From positions 1 to 8,407 of the forward strand of contig JAGVLI010000283.1 in the NCBI GenBank assembly GCA_020054355.1: a stretch of 8,407 nt of DNA, written 5' to 3'. The notes beneath the pieces were generated by a model. The model had not been told where the DNA came from. It worked only from the letters and a program-made list of their open reading frames with translations, and did no database searches. The translations under genes and the position numbers were made by a program. This document shows positions 1 through 6,570 of the stretch, piece by piece. Within the stretch, counting starts at the first letter, position 1; each line of letters starts with the position of its first letter. The DNA comes from Planctomycetales bacterium (GTDB taxonomy: Bacteria > Planctomycetota > Planctomycetia > Gemmatales > Gemmataceae).

Positions 1-221
1 AGCCGGCTGCCGCTCCCGGCTTCGCGCCGAGCGCCTCCCGGGCTGCGCCGGGCACGGATCGGCTCTACCGGGTGACGGAGAAGCCGGAAACCCTGTGGGA
101 AGTCGCCTCGCGCACGCTCGGCAACGGCGAGCGCTGGTCCGATATCTTCCGGCTGAATCCCGGCGTGAACTCGCGGGACCAGCTGCCGGTCGGCACTGTG
201 CTGCGCCTGCCGCCGAGCTAA
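1..221 (+). CDS. LysM domain protein, C-terminal end (5' partial)
   Basis: This is the last 72 codons of a gene that begins before the window; the reading frame starts at base 3 and ends at a TAA at 219-221. The first 20 or so residues are rich in Ala, Pro and Gly and look like a flexible linker. From about residue 22 (base 66) to the end there is one LysM domain: it opens with YRV, continues with ETLWEVASRTLG, then WSDIFRLNP, and closes with LPVGTVLRLPP. This matches the usual LysM order (YxVxxGDTLW, then WxxIxxxNP, then LxxGxxLxxP), with the common GDT replaced by PET. LysM domains bind N-acetylglucosamine-containing glycans such as peptidoglycan, so the protein probably acts at the cell envelope. 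The domain sits at the very C terminus, 3 residues from the stop. What lies upstream, possibly an enzyme or a membrane anchor, cannot be seen. The gene converges on the operon that ends at 286. Confidence 0.85.
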   Translation, partial: PAAAPGFAPSASRAAPGTDRLYRVTEKPETLWEVASRTLGNGERWSDIFRLNPGVNSRDQLPVGTVLRLPPS

Positions 222-243
222 AGGCATGGTGGACACGATCTTC

Positions 244-269
244 GTAGGGTCCCGCACAGCGGACCCTAC
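244..269. terminator. Palindrome at a convergent gene junction, likely bidirectional terminator
   Basis: Bases 244-252 (GTAGGGTCC) are perfectly complementary to 261-269 (GGACCCTAC), giving a 9-bp GC-rich stem around an 8-base loop. Skipping one base would allow a further GC/GC pair inside. It lies in the 64-base gap between the LysM stop (221) and the stop of the minus-strand gene (286), so it could end transcripts from both sides. There is no clear run of T after either arm, so intrinsic termination is inferred from position and not proven. The GTAGG/CCTAC ends are shared with the palindromes at 3783-3879 and 7847-7908. Confidence 0.55.
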
Positions 270-285
270 CGAACTCCGGCGGACG

Positions 286-1365
286 TTACTTCCGCACGAG
301 GCGGGCCAGGTCCGCGTCGTAATTCGCGAAGGCCCGATGCAGGGCGTTGTAGTAGGACTCGTCGCCGGACGCCGCCGGGGCGAAGCGCAGGCCCTGTTTG
401 CTCATCTGCTCGATCAAATCGCCGACGCTGGTCGCCTTGGCTTCCCACTTGCCGTTCAGATAGTTCGCCGCCGTCGGCTGGTTGAGCAGCTTGACGTTGT
501 CCGACAGCTGATTGACGTACTTCACGCTCTGGATGTACTCGTTGGCGCCCATGTCGGCCACGTTCGCCTTCAACTGACGCCGCAGCTGTTCGACGTTCTT
601 GGTCAGACCGTCCACCGTCTTGAAGTCCAGGTTGCCGGCGATCGTCAGCTGGACGGCCTGGGGCATCAACTTATCGATGGCAGCGCGCTCCTTGGCGAAG
701 GCGTCGCGCTGGAGCGGGATCGGCCAGCGCAGCTTGCCGCCGTCGCGCAGCATGCTGGCGTTGTTGTCGGTGGTGCCAGGGGCGCCGCTGGTGAAGTTGA
801 TGTGGGGCAGGATTTCATAATCGAGCGGCACGGCCGGGCCATGCGCGCCCGTATCGGTCTGCGACTTCTGAATGGCCAGCAGCAGATCGTTGAGCGCCTT
901 GCCGGACCAGATTTCCGTCTGCGGCGGATTGTTGCGGCTGCGCAGGTATTGCTGCCGCTGTTCCTCGTCGCGCTGCTGTTCCAGCGTGGGCAGCACGGAC
1001 TTTTCGTAGAGATATTCGTCCAGCCGCTTGCGCTTGGTGTCGAGCTTGGCCTGCTTGACCTGTTCGCTGGCCATGTACGCCTGCTCGACCTGCATCAGGT
1101 AGTTGCCTTGGGCGTTGATGACGTCGGCGGTGCCGCGCAGGTAGCCGCCATAGGGATCGGCATTGGAATAGTACGGTGAATAGGCGAACGGACTGGCCAC
1201 GGGCACGCCCACCGGACGCACCACGGTTTGAGTACGCGCGGGCAGGCCGTAGTAGCCCTGCGGCGCCGCGCGGAACACATTCTGCGCGGAGGCGAAGGAC
1301 GGCCAACTCAGCGCGACCGTCCCGACGATGCTGGCGGCGATGATTCTCGGAGAAATCGCTTTCAT
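286..1365 (-). CDS. Exported coiled-coil protein of unknown function, 359 aa
   Basis: I do not recognise a named family. Residues 1-27 form a clear Sec signal peptide: MKA with Lys2 and Arg7, a hydrophobic core IIAASIVGTVAL, and a likely cleavage after SFASA. Residues 29-80 are rich in Tyr, Pro, Gly and Ala. Residues 85-145 are strongly charged and rich in Gln, Lys, Arg and Glu (for example EQVKQAKLDTKRKRLDEYLY) and should form a long helix or coiled coil. Residues 150-170 and 220-355 also look mostly helical. There are no obvious catalytic motifs and no cysteine. The start is the ATG at 1363-1365, preceded by GAAAGG with an 8-base spacer and followed at once by the signal peptide. The frame stays open to 2460, but that extension overlaps the upstream gene and has no support. 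It is the last gene of a three-gene operon, 65 bases after the 468-aa gene. A structural or scaffold role in the periplasm or envelope is possible but is only an inference. Confidence 0.85.
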   Translation of the reverse strand: MKAISPRIIAASIVGTVALSWPSFASAQNVFRAAPQGYYGLPARTQTVVRPVGVPVASPFAYSPYYSNADPYGGYLRGTADVINAQGNYLMQVEQAYMASEQVKQAKLDTKRKRLDEYLYEKSVLPTLEQQRDEEQRQQYLRSRNNPPQTEIWSGKALNDLLLAIQKSQTDTGAHGPAVPLDYEILPHINFTSGAPGTTDNNASMLRDGGKLRWPIPLQRDAFAKERAAIDKLMPQAVQLTIAGNLDFKTVDGLTKNVEQLRRQLKANVADMGANEYIQSVKYVNQLSDNVKLLNQPTAANYLNGKWEAKATSVGDLIEQMSKQGLRFAPAASGDESYYNALHRAFANYDADLARLVRK

Positions 1366-1430
1366 GAAACCAACCTTTCGCTGTCCGAAGCGGCTCAGGG
1401 ATTGGAAAACGATGCAATGGCGGCGCGCTG

Positions 1431-2837
1431 TCACTTGCCGTCCGGCACGGCCTTGGGCGGCAGCTTGCCGGGCGGCACCAGTTTCTGCCAGGCTTCCACC
1501 GCGGCGGCACGTTCTTCCTTGGTGCCCCAGGGGTTGAAGGCGAGCTTGCGACCGGCGGGCACCAGGCGGTGCAAATGCCAGCTGGCCAGGCCGCGCAGGG
1601 CCAGCTGTTCGTTGTCGAGGAGGTCGATCAAGTACTCGTAGGTTTCCGGCTTGGCCAGGTCGTCGTCGCCGAAACTGTGGAGCAGCTGCAAAGCCTGCTC
1701 CGCCTCGCCGGGCTTGAACTTGCCCTTGGCGATCATCGCGAGATAGAGCTTCTGGTCCTGGCCTGGGGCGCGGCCGATCCAGTGCCGCAGCGCCAACACG
1801 CCGGCGTTCCACACGTCGGGGCGCTTGGACTCTCTCAGAGTTTGTCCCAGACGTTCCAGGTCGTCGGTCGCGCCCATCAGGTAGACGGCGGTGCTGCGCT
1901 CCACTTCCTGCTCGGAGTTCACCAGTTCGTCGAGCGCTTGCGGCACCGACTTGGCGATGGCGAGCTTGCGGAACTTGGCCAGCGTGGCTTTGACCAGCTT
2001 GGAGCGTTCGGTGTTGCCTTCCTCGGTGGCCCAGGCCGGCAGCTTGTCGAGGTGCTTGACCGTTACCTCGGATTCGCCCAGGTCGTCCACCTCGAGCAGG
2101 GCGGGGCCGGGCGGCGCTTTGAGACTGAAATGCTTGTTCGGTCCCTTGACGTCCGCTTCCCCCTTGACCACCAGCAGCATTGCGGCAATGGACGGATGCT
2201 CGCCGGGCTTGGGGACCTTGTGGAAGGACGTGCCGCGCGGCCAGCGGCCAAAAATTTCCAGCGCGACTTTCGTGCCGGGTTCCTCCAGCACGATTTCGCA
2301 GGATTCTCCCGGTCCGCGAATCCGGACCTTGGCCGCGCCCTTCGTCTTCAGATTGGTCAATTCGATCCGGCCGCGCAGGAAAGCGAATTCGAGGTCGAAT
2401 TCCCCGGAAGGCAGCAGCAGGATGGCGGTTTCCAGCACGGGCATGGCCAGCGAGCAGCACATGTCGCCGATCACCGCCAGCCGCACGGCCCCATTGTTCG
2501 ATTCCAAGGCGGCTTCGTTGCCGGCCAGCAGCATCTCGCCGGGATGCAAGTTGTCCTTGGGCTTCACGACCTGCCAGTCTTTATCGAGTAATTTCTCCAG
2601 CGGCAGGCGGCGCAGCCAGGTGGCGGCTTCCGTCGTGGACTTCGCCACGGGCGCCAACGGCAGCTTGGGCAAATCCTTGGGCAGCAGCGGCAGCTTGGGC
2701 AAATCCTTGGGCAGCTGCTGGGCGCTGCTCCGCGCAACATCGCTGACGAACGCGGCCAGCAGCAGCAGACCGCCGCCAACCGCCAGGAACGAGTGCAACG
2801 GGCGAAATGGCCGGGAAGTGAGCTTGATTGCCGACAT
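1431..2837 (-). CDS. Exported or anchored protein: FecR-like region plus HEAT-like helical repeats, 468 aa
   Basis: The N terminus is basic (RPFRPLH) and is followed by a hydrophobic stretch at 16-32 (FLAVGGGLLLLAAF). This is either a signal peptide cut near SSA-Q at about 39-40 or a membrane anchor. Two copies of a ten-residue Lys/Pro/Leu repeat follow at 41-60. Residues 85-260 look beta-rich and recall a FecR-like domain: LHPGEMLLAG, then a row of short strands ending near SEVTVKHL. Residues 280-460 are a run of amphipathic helices (for example QALQLLHSFGDDDL and RGLASWHLHRLV) that resemble HEAT-like repeats and suit protein binding. The pair CC at 127-128 lies in the beta region. No catalytic residues are evident. 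I chose the ATG at 2835-2837 over the in-frame ATG at 2850-2852 because GGAGAGG lies 6 bases before the former and nothing comparable precedes the latter. The gene starts 17 bases after the stop of the 265-aa gene. FecR-like domains often take part in envelope sensing, but no sigma factor gene is visible here. Confidence 0.85.
   Translation of the reverse strand: MSAIKLTSRPFRPLHSFLAVGGGLLLLAAFVSDVARSSAQQLPKDLPKLPLLPKDLPKLPLAPVAKSTTEAATWLRRLPLEKLLDKDWQVVKPKDNLHPGEMLLAGNEAALESNNGAVRLAVIGDMCCSLAMPVLETAILLLPSGEFDLEFAFLRGRIELTNLKTKGAAKVRIRGPGESCEIVLEEPGTKVALEIFGRWPRGTSFHKVPKPGEHPSIAAMLLVVKGEADVKGPNKHFSLKAPPGPALLEVDDLGESEVTVKHLDKLPAWATEEGNTERSKLVKATLAKFRKLAIAKSVPQALDELVNSEQEVERSTAVYLMGATDDLERLGQTLRESKRPDVWNAGVLALRHWIGRAPGQDQKLYLAMIAKGKFKPGEAEQALQLLHSFGDDDLAKPETYEYLIDLLDNEQLALRGLASWHLHRLVPAGRKLAFNPWGTKEERAAAVEAWQKLVPPGKLPPKAVPDGK
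2658..2717. repeat. Two tandem copies of a 30-bp unit inside the 468-aa gene
   Basis: The units 2658-2687 and 2688-2717 differ only at the 29th base. They keep the reading frame and encode two consecutive ten-residue units on the minus strand, each containing LPKDLPKLP. The near identity at the DNA level suggests a recent duplication in the segment just after the hydrophobic N terminus. Confidence 0.9.
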
Positions 2838-2843
2838 GGATTG

Positions 2844-2850
2844 CCTCTCC
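2844..2850 (-). promoter_or_regulatory. Shine-Dalgarno site that fixes the start of the 468-aa gene
   Basis: On the minus strand this reads GGAGAGG, followed by 6 bases and then the ATG at 2835-2837. It overlaps the alternative upstream ATG (2850-2852) and therefore argues that this upstream ATG is not the start. Confidence 0.7.
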
Positions 2851-2854
2851 ATCG

Positions 2855-3652
2855 TTACCGGGGTTGAACGACAATCGGAAATGACTGGGTCGCCGTCTTG
2901 CCGGTATGCTTGCAGGCGGCGGTGACTTCCACCGTGAATTTGCCGGGGCGGTTGAGCGAGAGCAGGAACTGGACGGGCAGCGCCCCGGCATTGGCCGGCA
3001 CGTCCTTATCGATGACGCCGACAAAGGGCTTGGCCAGCGTCGGCTTGCCTTTTTCATCGAGGACGCGCAAGCTCATGGTCGCGTTCGGCTGCTTCTTGGC
3101 CGTATCCCGGCCGAAACCGACCACCGCGTAATTGATGAACAGCGATTGCCCCGCGCCCAGCAAGTTGGCCGGCACCTGGGCAGCCGCATCCGCGGTAATG
3201 GCCAGATCGACGATGCCGAAACCGCGCGGCAGGACCTGGAATTTCTGCGACAAGGTCTGCGATTTCTTGCTCGCGCGATCCGTTACGGTTACCGTCAGGG
3301 TATGGTCGCCGGCGGGCTGATCCAGGCCGATCTCGACCTGAGCGTAAGCCGGCAACCGGCCGCCGCCGAGCGAGTTGACGGTCTCCAGGTCGCGGGGCGG
3401 CTGGCGGAAGATGACCTTGCCCTTGGCGTCGGCGACCTCGGTGGCCACGCTGTAGAGCACCTTGCCGTTCTCGTCGGCCGTGATGCCTTCGATGTCGAAG
3501 GTCACGCAGACATTGTCGCCGGGCAGCACCTTGGTGTCGGCCCGCGCCGGCCCCGAAACCCCGTGAGTGACCCGCGCGCCGGTCAAGCTCAGGGTGCCAG
3601 CCTGGGCGGGGGAAAGTTGCAGTAAGGTCAACAACGCCAGGGTGGTCATCAT
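2855..3652 (-). CDS. Exported protein of unknown function, probable tandem beta-sandwich domains, 265 aa
   Basis: I do not recognise a named family. Residues 1-18 form a short signal peptide (MMTTLALLTLLQLSPAQA) with cleavage likely after AQA. The rest reads as two beta-rich halves, about 20-142 and 145-265, with alternating hydrophobic strands such as AQVEIGLDQPAGDHTLTVTV in the first and KFTVEVTAACKHTG in the second. Both halves end in a strand of the kind FQVLP or FPIVVQP. This resembles Ig-like or CARDB-like folds used for adhesion or ligand binding, but that is only a reading of the pattern. Only two cysteines are seen (49 and 247), one in each half. Two ATG codons in a row (3650-3652 and 3647-3649) could start it; the Shine-Dalgarno match is poor for both. 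It is the first gene of the three-gene minus-strand operon, 17 bases before the next start, and a possible promoter lies at 3697-3725. Nothing in it suggests an enzyme. Confidence 0.85.
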   Translation of the reverse strand: MMTTLALLTLLQLSPAQAGTLSLTGARVTHGVSGPARADTKVLPGDNVCVTFDIEGITADENGKVLYSVATEVADAKGKVIFRQPPRDLETVNSLGGGRLPAYAQVEIGLDQPAGDHTLTVTVTDRASKKSQTLSQKFQVLPRGFGIVDLAITADAAAQVPANLLGAGQSLFINYAVVGFGRDTAKKQPNATMSLRVLDEKGKPTLAKPFVGVIDKDVPANAGALPVQFLLSLNRPGKFTVEVTAACKHTGKTATQSFPIVVQPR

Positions 3653-3696
3653 GGAGTGGTTCTCGTAAAGAAGATGCGGGCTAACCGGATGTCATC

Positions 3697-3725
3697 ACTC
3701 TACGGCAGCCGATTGCGCTGGGCAA
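3697..3725 (-). promoter_or_regulatory. Possible sigma70-type promoter of the exported-protein operon
   Basis: On the minus strand, TTGCCC (3720-3725) and TAGAGT (3697-3702) are separated by exactly 17 bases. Each matches the sigma70 consensus (TTGACA, TATAAT) at 4 of 6 positions. Transcription would start near 3690 and leave a leader of about 38 bases before the ATG at 3652. The match is modest, so this is only a candidate. Confidence 0.3.
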
Positions 3726-3782
3726 GTGTCTGCCGTTCCTGGCTGTTCGGGTCCGTCCAGTGGAGCGGCGCGGCGAATTCTG

Positions 3783-3879
3783 GTAGGGTGGGTCGAGCAT
3801 ACTCGCGAAGACCCACCGGAAGATATTGAGGCTTGCGGCGCGACGGTGGGTCTTCGCGAGTACGCTCGACCCACCCTAC
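3783..3879. repeat. Large nested inverted repeat between divergent genes
   Basis: The 35-base arm at 3783-3817 is the reverse complement of 3845-3879 at 34 of 35 positions; the one difference (A at 3801 against C at 3861) removes one pair from the fold. The spacer is 27 bases. Each arm is itself palindromic: GGTGGGTC and GACCCACC face each other within the arm, with a small inner CGAG/CTCG stem. The element can therefore fold either as one long hairpin or as two shorter ones. It starts with GTAGGGTGGG and ends with CCCACCCTAC. It sits in the 264-base gap between the divergent operon start (3652) and the glycosidase start (3917), ending 21 bases before that gene's ribosome binding site. Because neither neighbour ends here, it is not a terminator for either. 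A mobile palindromic repeat or a leader/regulatory structure is more likely. I see no target-site duplication. Confidence 0.85.
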
Positions 3880-3900
3880 ATCTCTACCAATCGTACCGGC

Positions 3901-3906
3901 GGAGGG
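3901..3906 (+). promoter_or_regulatory. Shine-Dalgarno site that fixes the start of the glycosidase-like gene
   Basis: GGAGGG lies 10 bases before the ATG at 3917 and is the best ribosome binding site in the gap. It supports that ATG over the in-frame ATG at 3833, whose extra residues would be encoded by the palindromic repeat. Confidence 0.7.
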
Positions 3907-3916
3907 TTTCGGAACC

Positions 3917-5467
3917 ATGCACGCCATCCGCGCCAGTCTGCTTGTCGCTCTCTTGATGGTAGTTACTACGTCAACCTCGGATACAGGGTTCTCCGCGGCG
4001 CAGACCGCAAGCGAAACGCCCCCGTTGCGGTCCAAGGTCGGCATGAACCTGTCCGGCGTCTTCGACTGGTCGCGCGAATGGCCGTTCGTCGATGTTTTCA
4101 AGCATTCCCGCCCCTGGTTCAAACACGGCGCGGGCGAGTTCGTTTGGGACGAGAACGGCTATCCGCTGCTCAAGCCGGGACAGTCGGTGGATACGCTGCT
4201 CTGCCGGGAAATCAGCGGCAATTATCCCAAGGGAAAATACGTCGCCACCTATGAAGGCACCGGCAAAGTCGAAATCAAACGCTTCGATGTGAAAAAAATC
4301 GTCCAGGAAGCCAAGGGGCGCATCGAGTTCGACGTGGAACCCGCCCACGGCGGCATCCAGGTCGTGATCGGCGCCAGCGACCCCAGGGACCCGATCCGCA
4401 ATATCAAGGTCTGGATGCCCGGCTTCGAGAACGCCAAGTCGCCGTTTCACCCGCTTTACCTGAAGCGACTCGAACCGTTCGGCGCGATTCGCTTCATGGA
4501 CTGGCAGCGGACCAACAACAGTCCGATCAAGTCCTGGAAAGAGCGGGCCAAGCCGACCGACGCCCGCTGGACAAACGACGCCGGGGTGCCCATCGAACCG
4601 ATGGTCGAACTGGCCAACACCTGCAAGGCGAATCCCTGGTTCTGCATGCCGCACCAGGCCGACGATGAATACGTCCGCGAGTTCGCCAAGGTGGTCAAGG
4701 AAAAGCTCGATCCAGCGCTCAAGGTCTACGTGGAATATTCCAACGAGGTCTGGAACGGGCAGTTCCGCCAGGCCCGTTATGCCCACGATGAAGGCAAGAA
4801 GCTCGGCCTGAGCGACAACGGCTTCCAGGGCCAGATGCGCTACTACTCGCAGCGGTCGGTGGCGGTCTTCAAGATTTGGGAAGAGGTCTTCGGCGACAAG
4901 AAACGCCTGGTGCGCGTGCTGGCGTCGCAGGCCGTCAGTCCCTGGGCCAGCGAGCAAGTGCTGACCTGGAAGGACGCCTACAAGCACGCCGACGCCCTGG
5001 CCATCGCGCCGTACTTCGGCCACTCCTTCGGCAATCCCAAGACGGCCGATGAAGTCGCGAAAATGAAAGTGGAAGACCTGATCGCCGCCCTGGCCAAAGA
5101 GGTGGACGGCGAGAACAAGGGGTTCATCCAAAAGCAGCAGGCGCTGGCCAAGAAGCACGGCCTGGAACTGGTGGCCTACGAGGGCGGGCAGCACCTGGCT
5201 GGGCACGGCGGTTCGGAAAACAATCAGGCACTGACCGATCTCTTCATCGCCGCCAACCGGCACCCGAAGATGTACGATCTCTACCAGCAGCACTTGCAAA
5301 ACTGGTTCGACGCGGGCGGCGGGCTGTACATGGTTTTCAGCAACGTCAGCAGTCCGAGCAAGTGGGGGTCGTGGGGCGTGCTGGAAACCCAGGACCAGGC
5401 CGAGGACAAGGCGCACAAGTACCGGGCGGTGGTCGAGTTCATTCGCCGGAAACCCCTGGCGAAATAA
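3917..5467 (+). CDS. Secreted TIM-barrel glycosidase-like protein (clan GH-A type), 516 aa
   Basis: Residues 1-28 form a signal peptide (MHAIRASLLVALLMVVTT, cut near SAA-Q), so the protein is exported. The mature part begins with VGMNLSGVFDWSREWPFVDV, a stretch I recall as typical of a large, mostly uncharacterised bacterial family often labelled cellulose-binding or hypothetical. Residues 85-170 look beta-rich, like an accessory domain in front of the barrel. The barrel part includes IRFMDWQRTN (191-200), PWFCMPHQADDEYV (240-253), YVEYSNEVWN (271-280), LAIAPYFGHS (361-370) and ELVAYEGGQH (417-426). Clan GH-A enzymes place the acid/base Glu after Asn at the end of strand 4 and the nucleophile Glu at the end of strand 7. 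E277 in SNEVWN and E422 in AYEGG fit these places and sit about 145 residues apart. A retaining glycosidase acting on an outside polysaccharide is therefore likely, but the substrate and CAZy family cannot be read from the sequence. The gene is divergent from the exported operon and converges on the BASS gene. Confidence 0.82.
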   Translation: MHAIRASLLVALLMVVTTSTSDTGFSAAQTASETPPLRSKVGMNLSGVFDWSREWPFVDVFKHSRPWFKHGAGEFVWDENGYPLLKPGQSVDTLLCREISGNYPKGKYVATYEGTGKVEIKRFDVKKIVQEAKGRIEFDVEPAHGGIQVVIGASDPRDPIRNIKVWMPGFENAKSPFHPLYLKRLEPFGAIRFMDWQRTNNSPIKSWKERAKPTDARWTNDAGVPIEPMVELANTCKANPWFCMPHQADDEYVREFAKVVKEKLDPALKVYVEYSNEVWNGQFRQARYAHDEGKKLGLSDNGFQGQMRYYSQRSVAVFKIWEEVFGDKKRLVRVLASQAVSPWASEQVLTWKDAYKHADALAIAPYFGHSFGNPKTADEVAKMKVEDLIAALAKEVDGENKGFIQKQQALAKKHGLELVAYEGGQHLAGHGGSENNQALTDLFIAANRHPKMYDLYQQHLQNWFDAGGGLYMVFSNVSSPSKWGSWGVLETQDQAEDKAHKYRAVVEFIRRKPLAK

Positions 5468-5625
5468 GCTCCGCCGACTCCGCCCCTTGCGGCTTTGCAC
5501 GCCGCCGTTGCGTTTCATTGCATATCACTGACACCCCTTCGCCAGTCTCAATGAGAATCAATAAGGGCTAGTGTCTACTAACCATCTGCTGCGGACGTCA
5601 GAGCGTTGGTTGCGTTTCCACTGCC

Positions 5626-6570
5626 TCATCCCTCGCTGGCAGTGCTTGCCAACGCTTGCAAGCCGTCGCTGGCTGCGGCTTCCCGCCGCGCCATCCGCCG
5701 AAAGCGCAGCGCCAGCGGCGTGGCCACCACCATCGCCACCCCCGCATAGTAGAGGATGACGAACAACACGCCGTCGGCCAGGGCGTCGCTGCCTTTCTCC
5801 AGGGCGGGAAACAGCAGCGCCTTGAGCAGCAGGGCCAGGTTCAAGTTGCGCATCGTCGCTTCCACGCCGACCGTCAGGCAATCCGCGCGCGGCCAGCGCA
5901 GCACGCGGAACGGCAGCATCACTGTTTGCTGGGCCAGCACGCAGAACAAGACGATCGCCAGCGGCACCTTCCAGCCATACTCGCGGGGGTGAATCCGGCC
6001 GCTGCCCAGCGAGCCGGCCACCATGACGACCACCACGACGAACCCCAGCCGGATGCACCATTTCGAGAAGGCGAACCGCCAGGGCACCGCCAGCCGCGAC
6101 AGCAACATGCCGATCCCCAAAGGCAGCAGCAGGTAGAGCGCCAGGTCGAGCATCACTCGCCCGACAGGCATGTCGAAATTCGCTGGAACGTAGCTGGCTG
6201 CCAGGGTGCGCAGCAGGAGCGGCACCATGACCATCGCCGCCAAGGTGCCACAGCCGGTCAGCGCGATCGACAGCGCGATATTGCCGCGCCCCAGGTAAGT
6301 GAAGACCTTCGAGAGCGTGCCGCCGGGCATGGCCGCGACCAGGATCAGGCCCACCGAAATCCCCGGTTCCAATCCGAACCAGGAACTGACCAGCACCGCC
6401 AGCAGGGGCGTCGCGAGAAACTGACCGGCCGCGCCGACAAAGAAATACTTCGGCCGACGGACGACGGCCGTGAAATCCTCCAGGCGCAGCGTCGCGCCCA
6501 TGCCCAGCATGAACAGGATCAGCTGCACCTGGGCGAAGTGATACTCGTGTTGCGGATAGGCATCGAACAT
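5626..6570 (-). CDS. BASS-family (bile acid:sodium symporter-like) transporter, 314 aa
   Basis: This is a membrane transporter of the BASS/SLC10 fold, whose members move organic anions such as bile acids, pantoate or keto acids, often with sodium. About nine hydrophobic segments run from residue 12 to 288. Family landmarks are MLGMGATLRLEDF (21-33), GQFLATP (49-55), MPGGTLSKVFTYLGRGNIAL (81-100), SIALTG (101-106) and VEATMRNLNLAL (236-247). The protein begins at the position of the second helix of the ten-helix bacterial homologue ASBT_NM, as nine-helix members do. Of the sodium ligands I recall in ASBT_NM, Gln77, Ser114, Ser128, Thr132, Glu260 and Met263 are kept (Q50, S87, S101, T105, E237, M240), but Asn115 is Lys88 and Gln264 is Arg241. 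The start at 6568-6570 overlaps the DUF421 stop by one base (TGATG), with GAAGGG 11 bases upstream, so the two genes are translationally coupled. The C-terminal tail (290-314) is basic and then low in complexity. The substrate is unknown. Confidence 0.88.
   Translation of the reverse strand: MFDAYPQHEYHFAQVQLILFMLGMGATLRLEDFTAVVRRPKYFFVGAAGQFLATPLLAVLVSSWFGLEPGISVGLILVAAMPGGTLSKVFTYLGRGNIALSIALTGCGTLAAMVMVPLLLRTLAASYVPANFDMPVGRVMLDLALYLLLPLGIGMLLSRLAVPWRFAFSKWCIRLGFVVVVVMVAGSLGSGRIHPREYGWKVPLAIVLFCVLAQQTVMLPFRVLRWPRADCLTVGVEATMRNLNLALLLKALLFPALEKGSDALADGVLFVILYYAGVAMVVATPLALRFRRMARREAAASDGLQALASTASEG

Noticed and set aside
1366..2460. Open frame that would extend the 359-aa protein upstream by 365 residues
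   Set aside because: It runs antiparallel to nothing new: it overlaps the 468-aa gene on the same strand in another frame. The extension is Arg/Gly/Ala-rich GC-frame noise, and the signal peptide and GAAAGG site mark the start at 1365.
226..2925. Long plus-strand open frames (226-1179, 1569-2591, 1891-2925) opposite the exported operon
   Set aside because: They are antisense shadows in GC-rich DNA. Their translations lack domain patterns, and the minus-strand genes have signal peptides, ribosome sites and plausible folds.
3833..3916. 28-residue N-terminal extension of the glycosidase-like protein
   Set aside because: The extra residues would be encoded by the palindromic repeat. The GGAGGG site and the signal peptide place the start at 3917.
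3971..5518. 515-residue minus-strand open frame opposite the glycosidase gene
   Set aside because: The plus-strand product has a signal peptide and clan GH-A motifs; the opposite frame only mirrors its codon pattern.
5468..5625. Terminator or mobile-element remnant in the convergent gap between the glycosidase and BASS genes
   Set aside because: I found only weak symmetry (TCTCA-A-TGAGA at 5546-5556 and distant AACCA/TGGTT), no stable GC stem with a T run, and no element ends.
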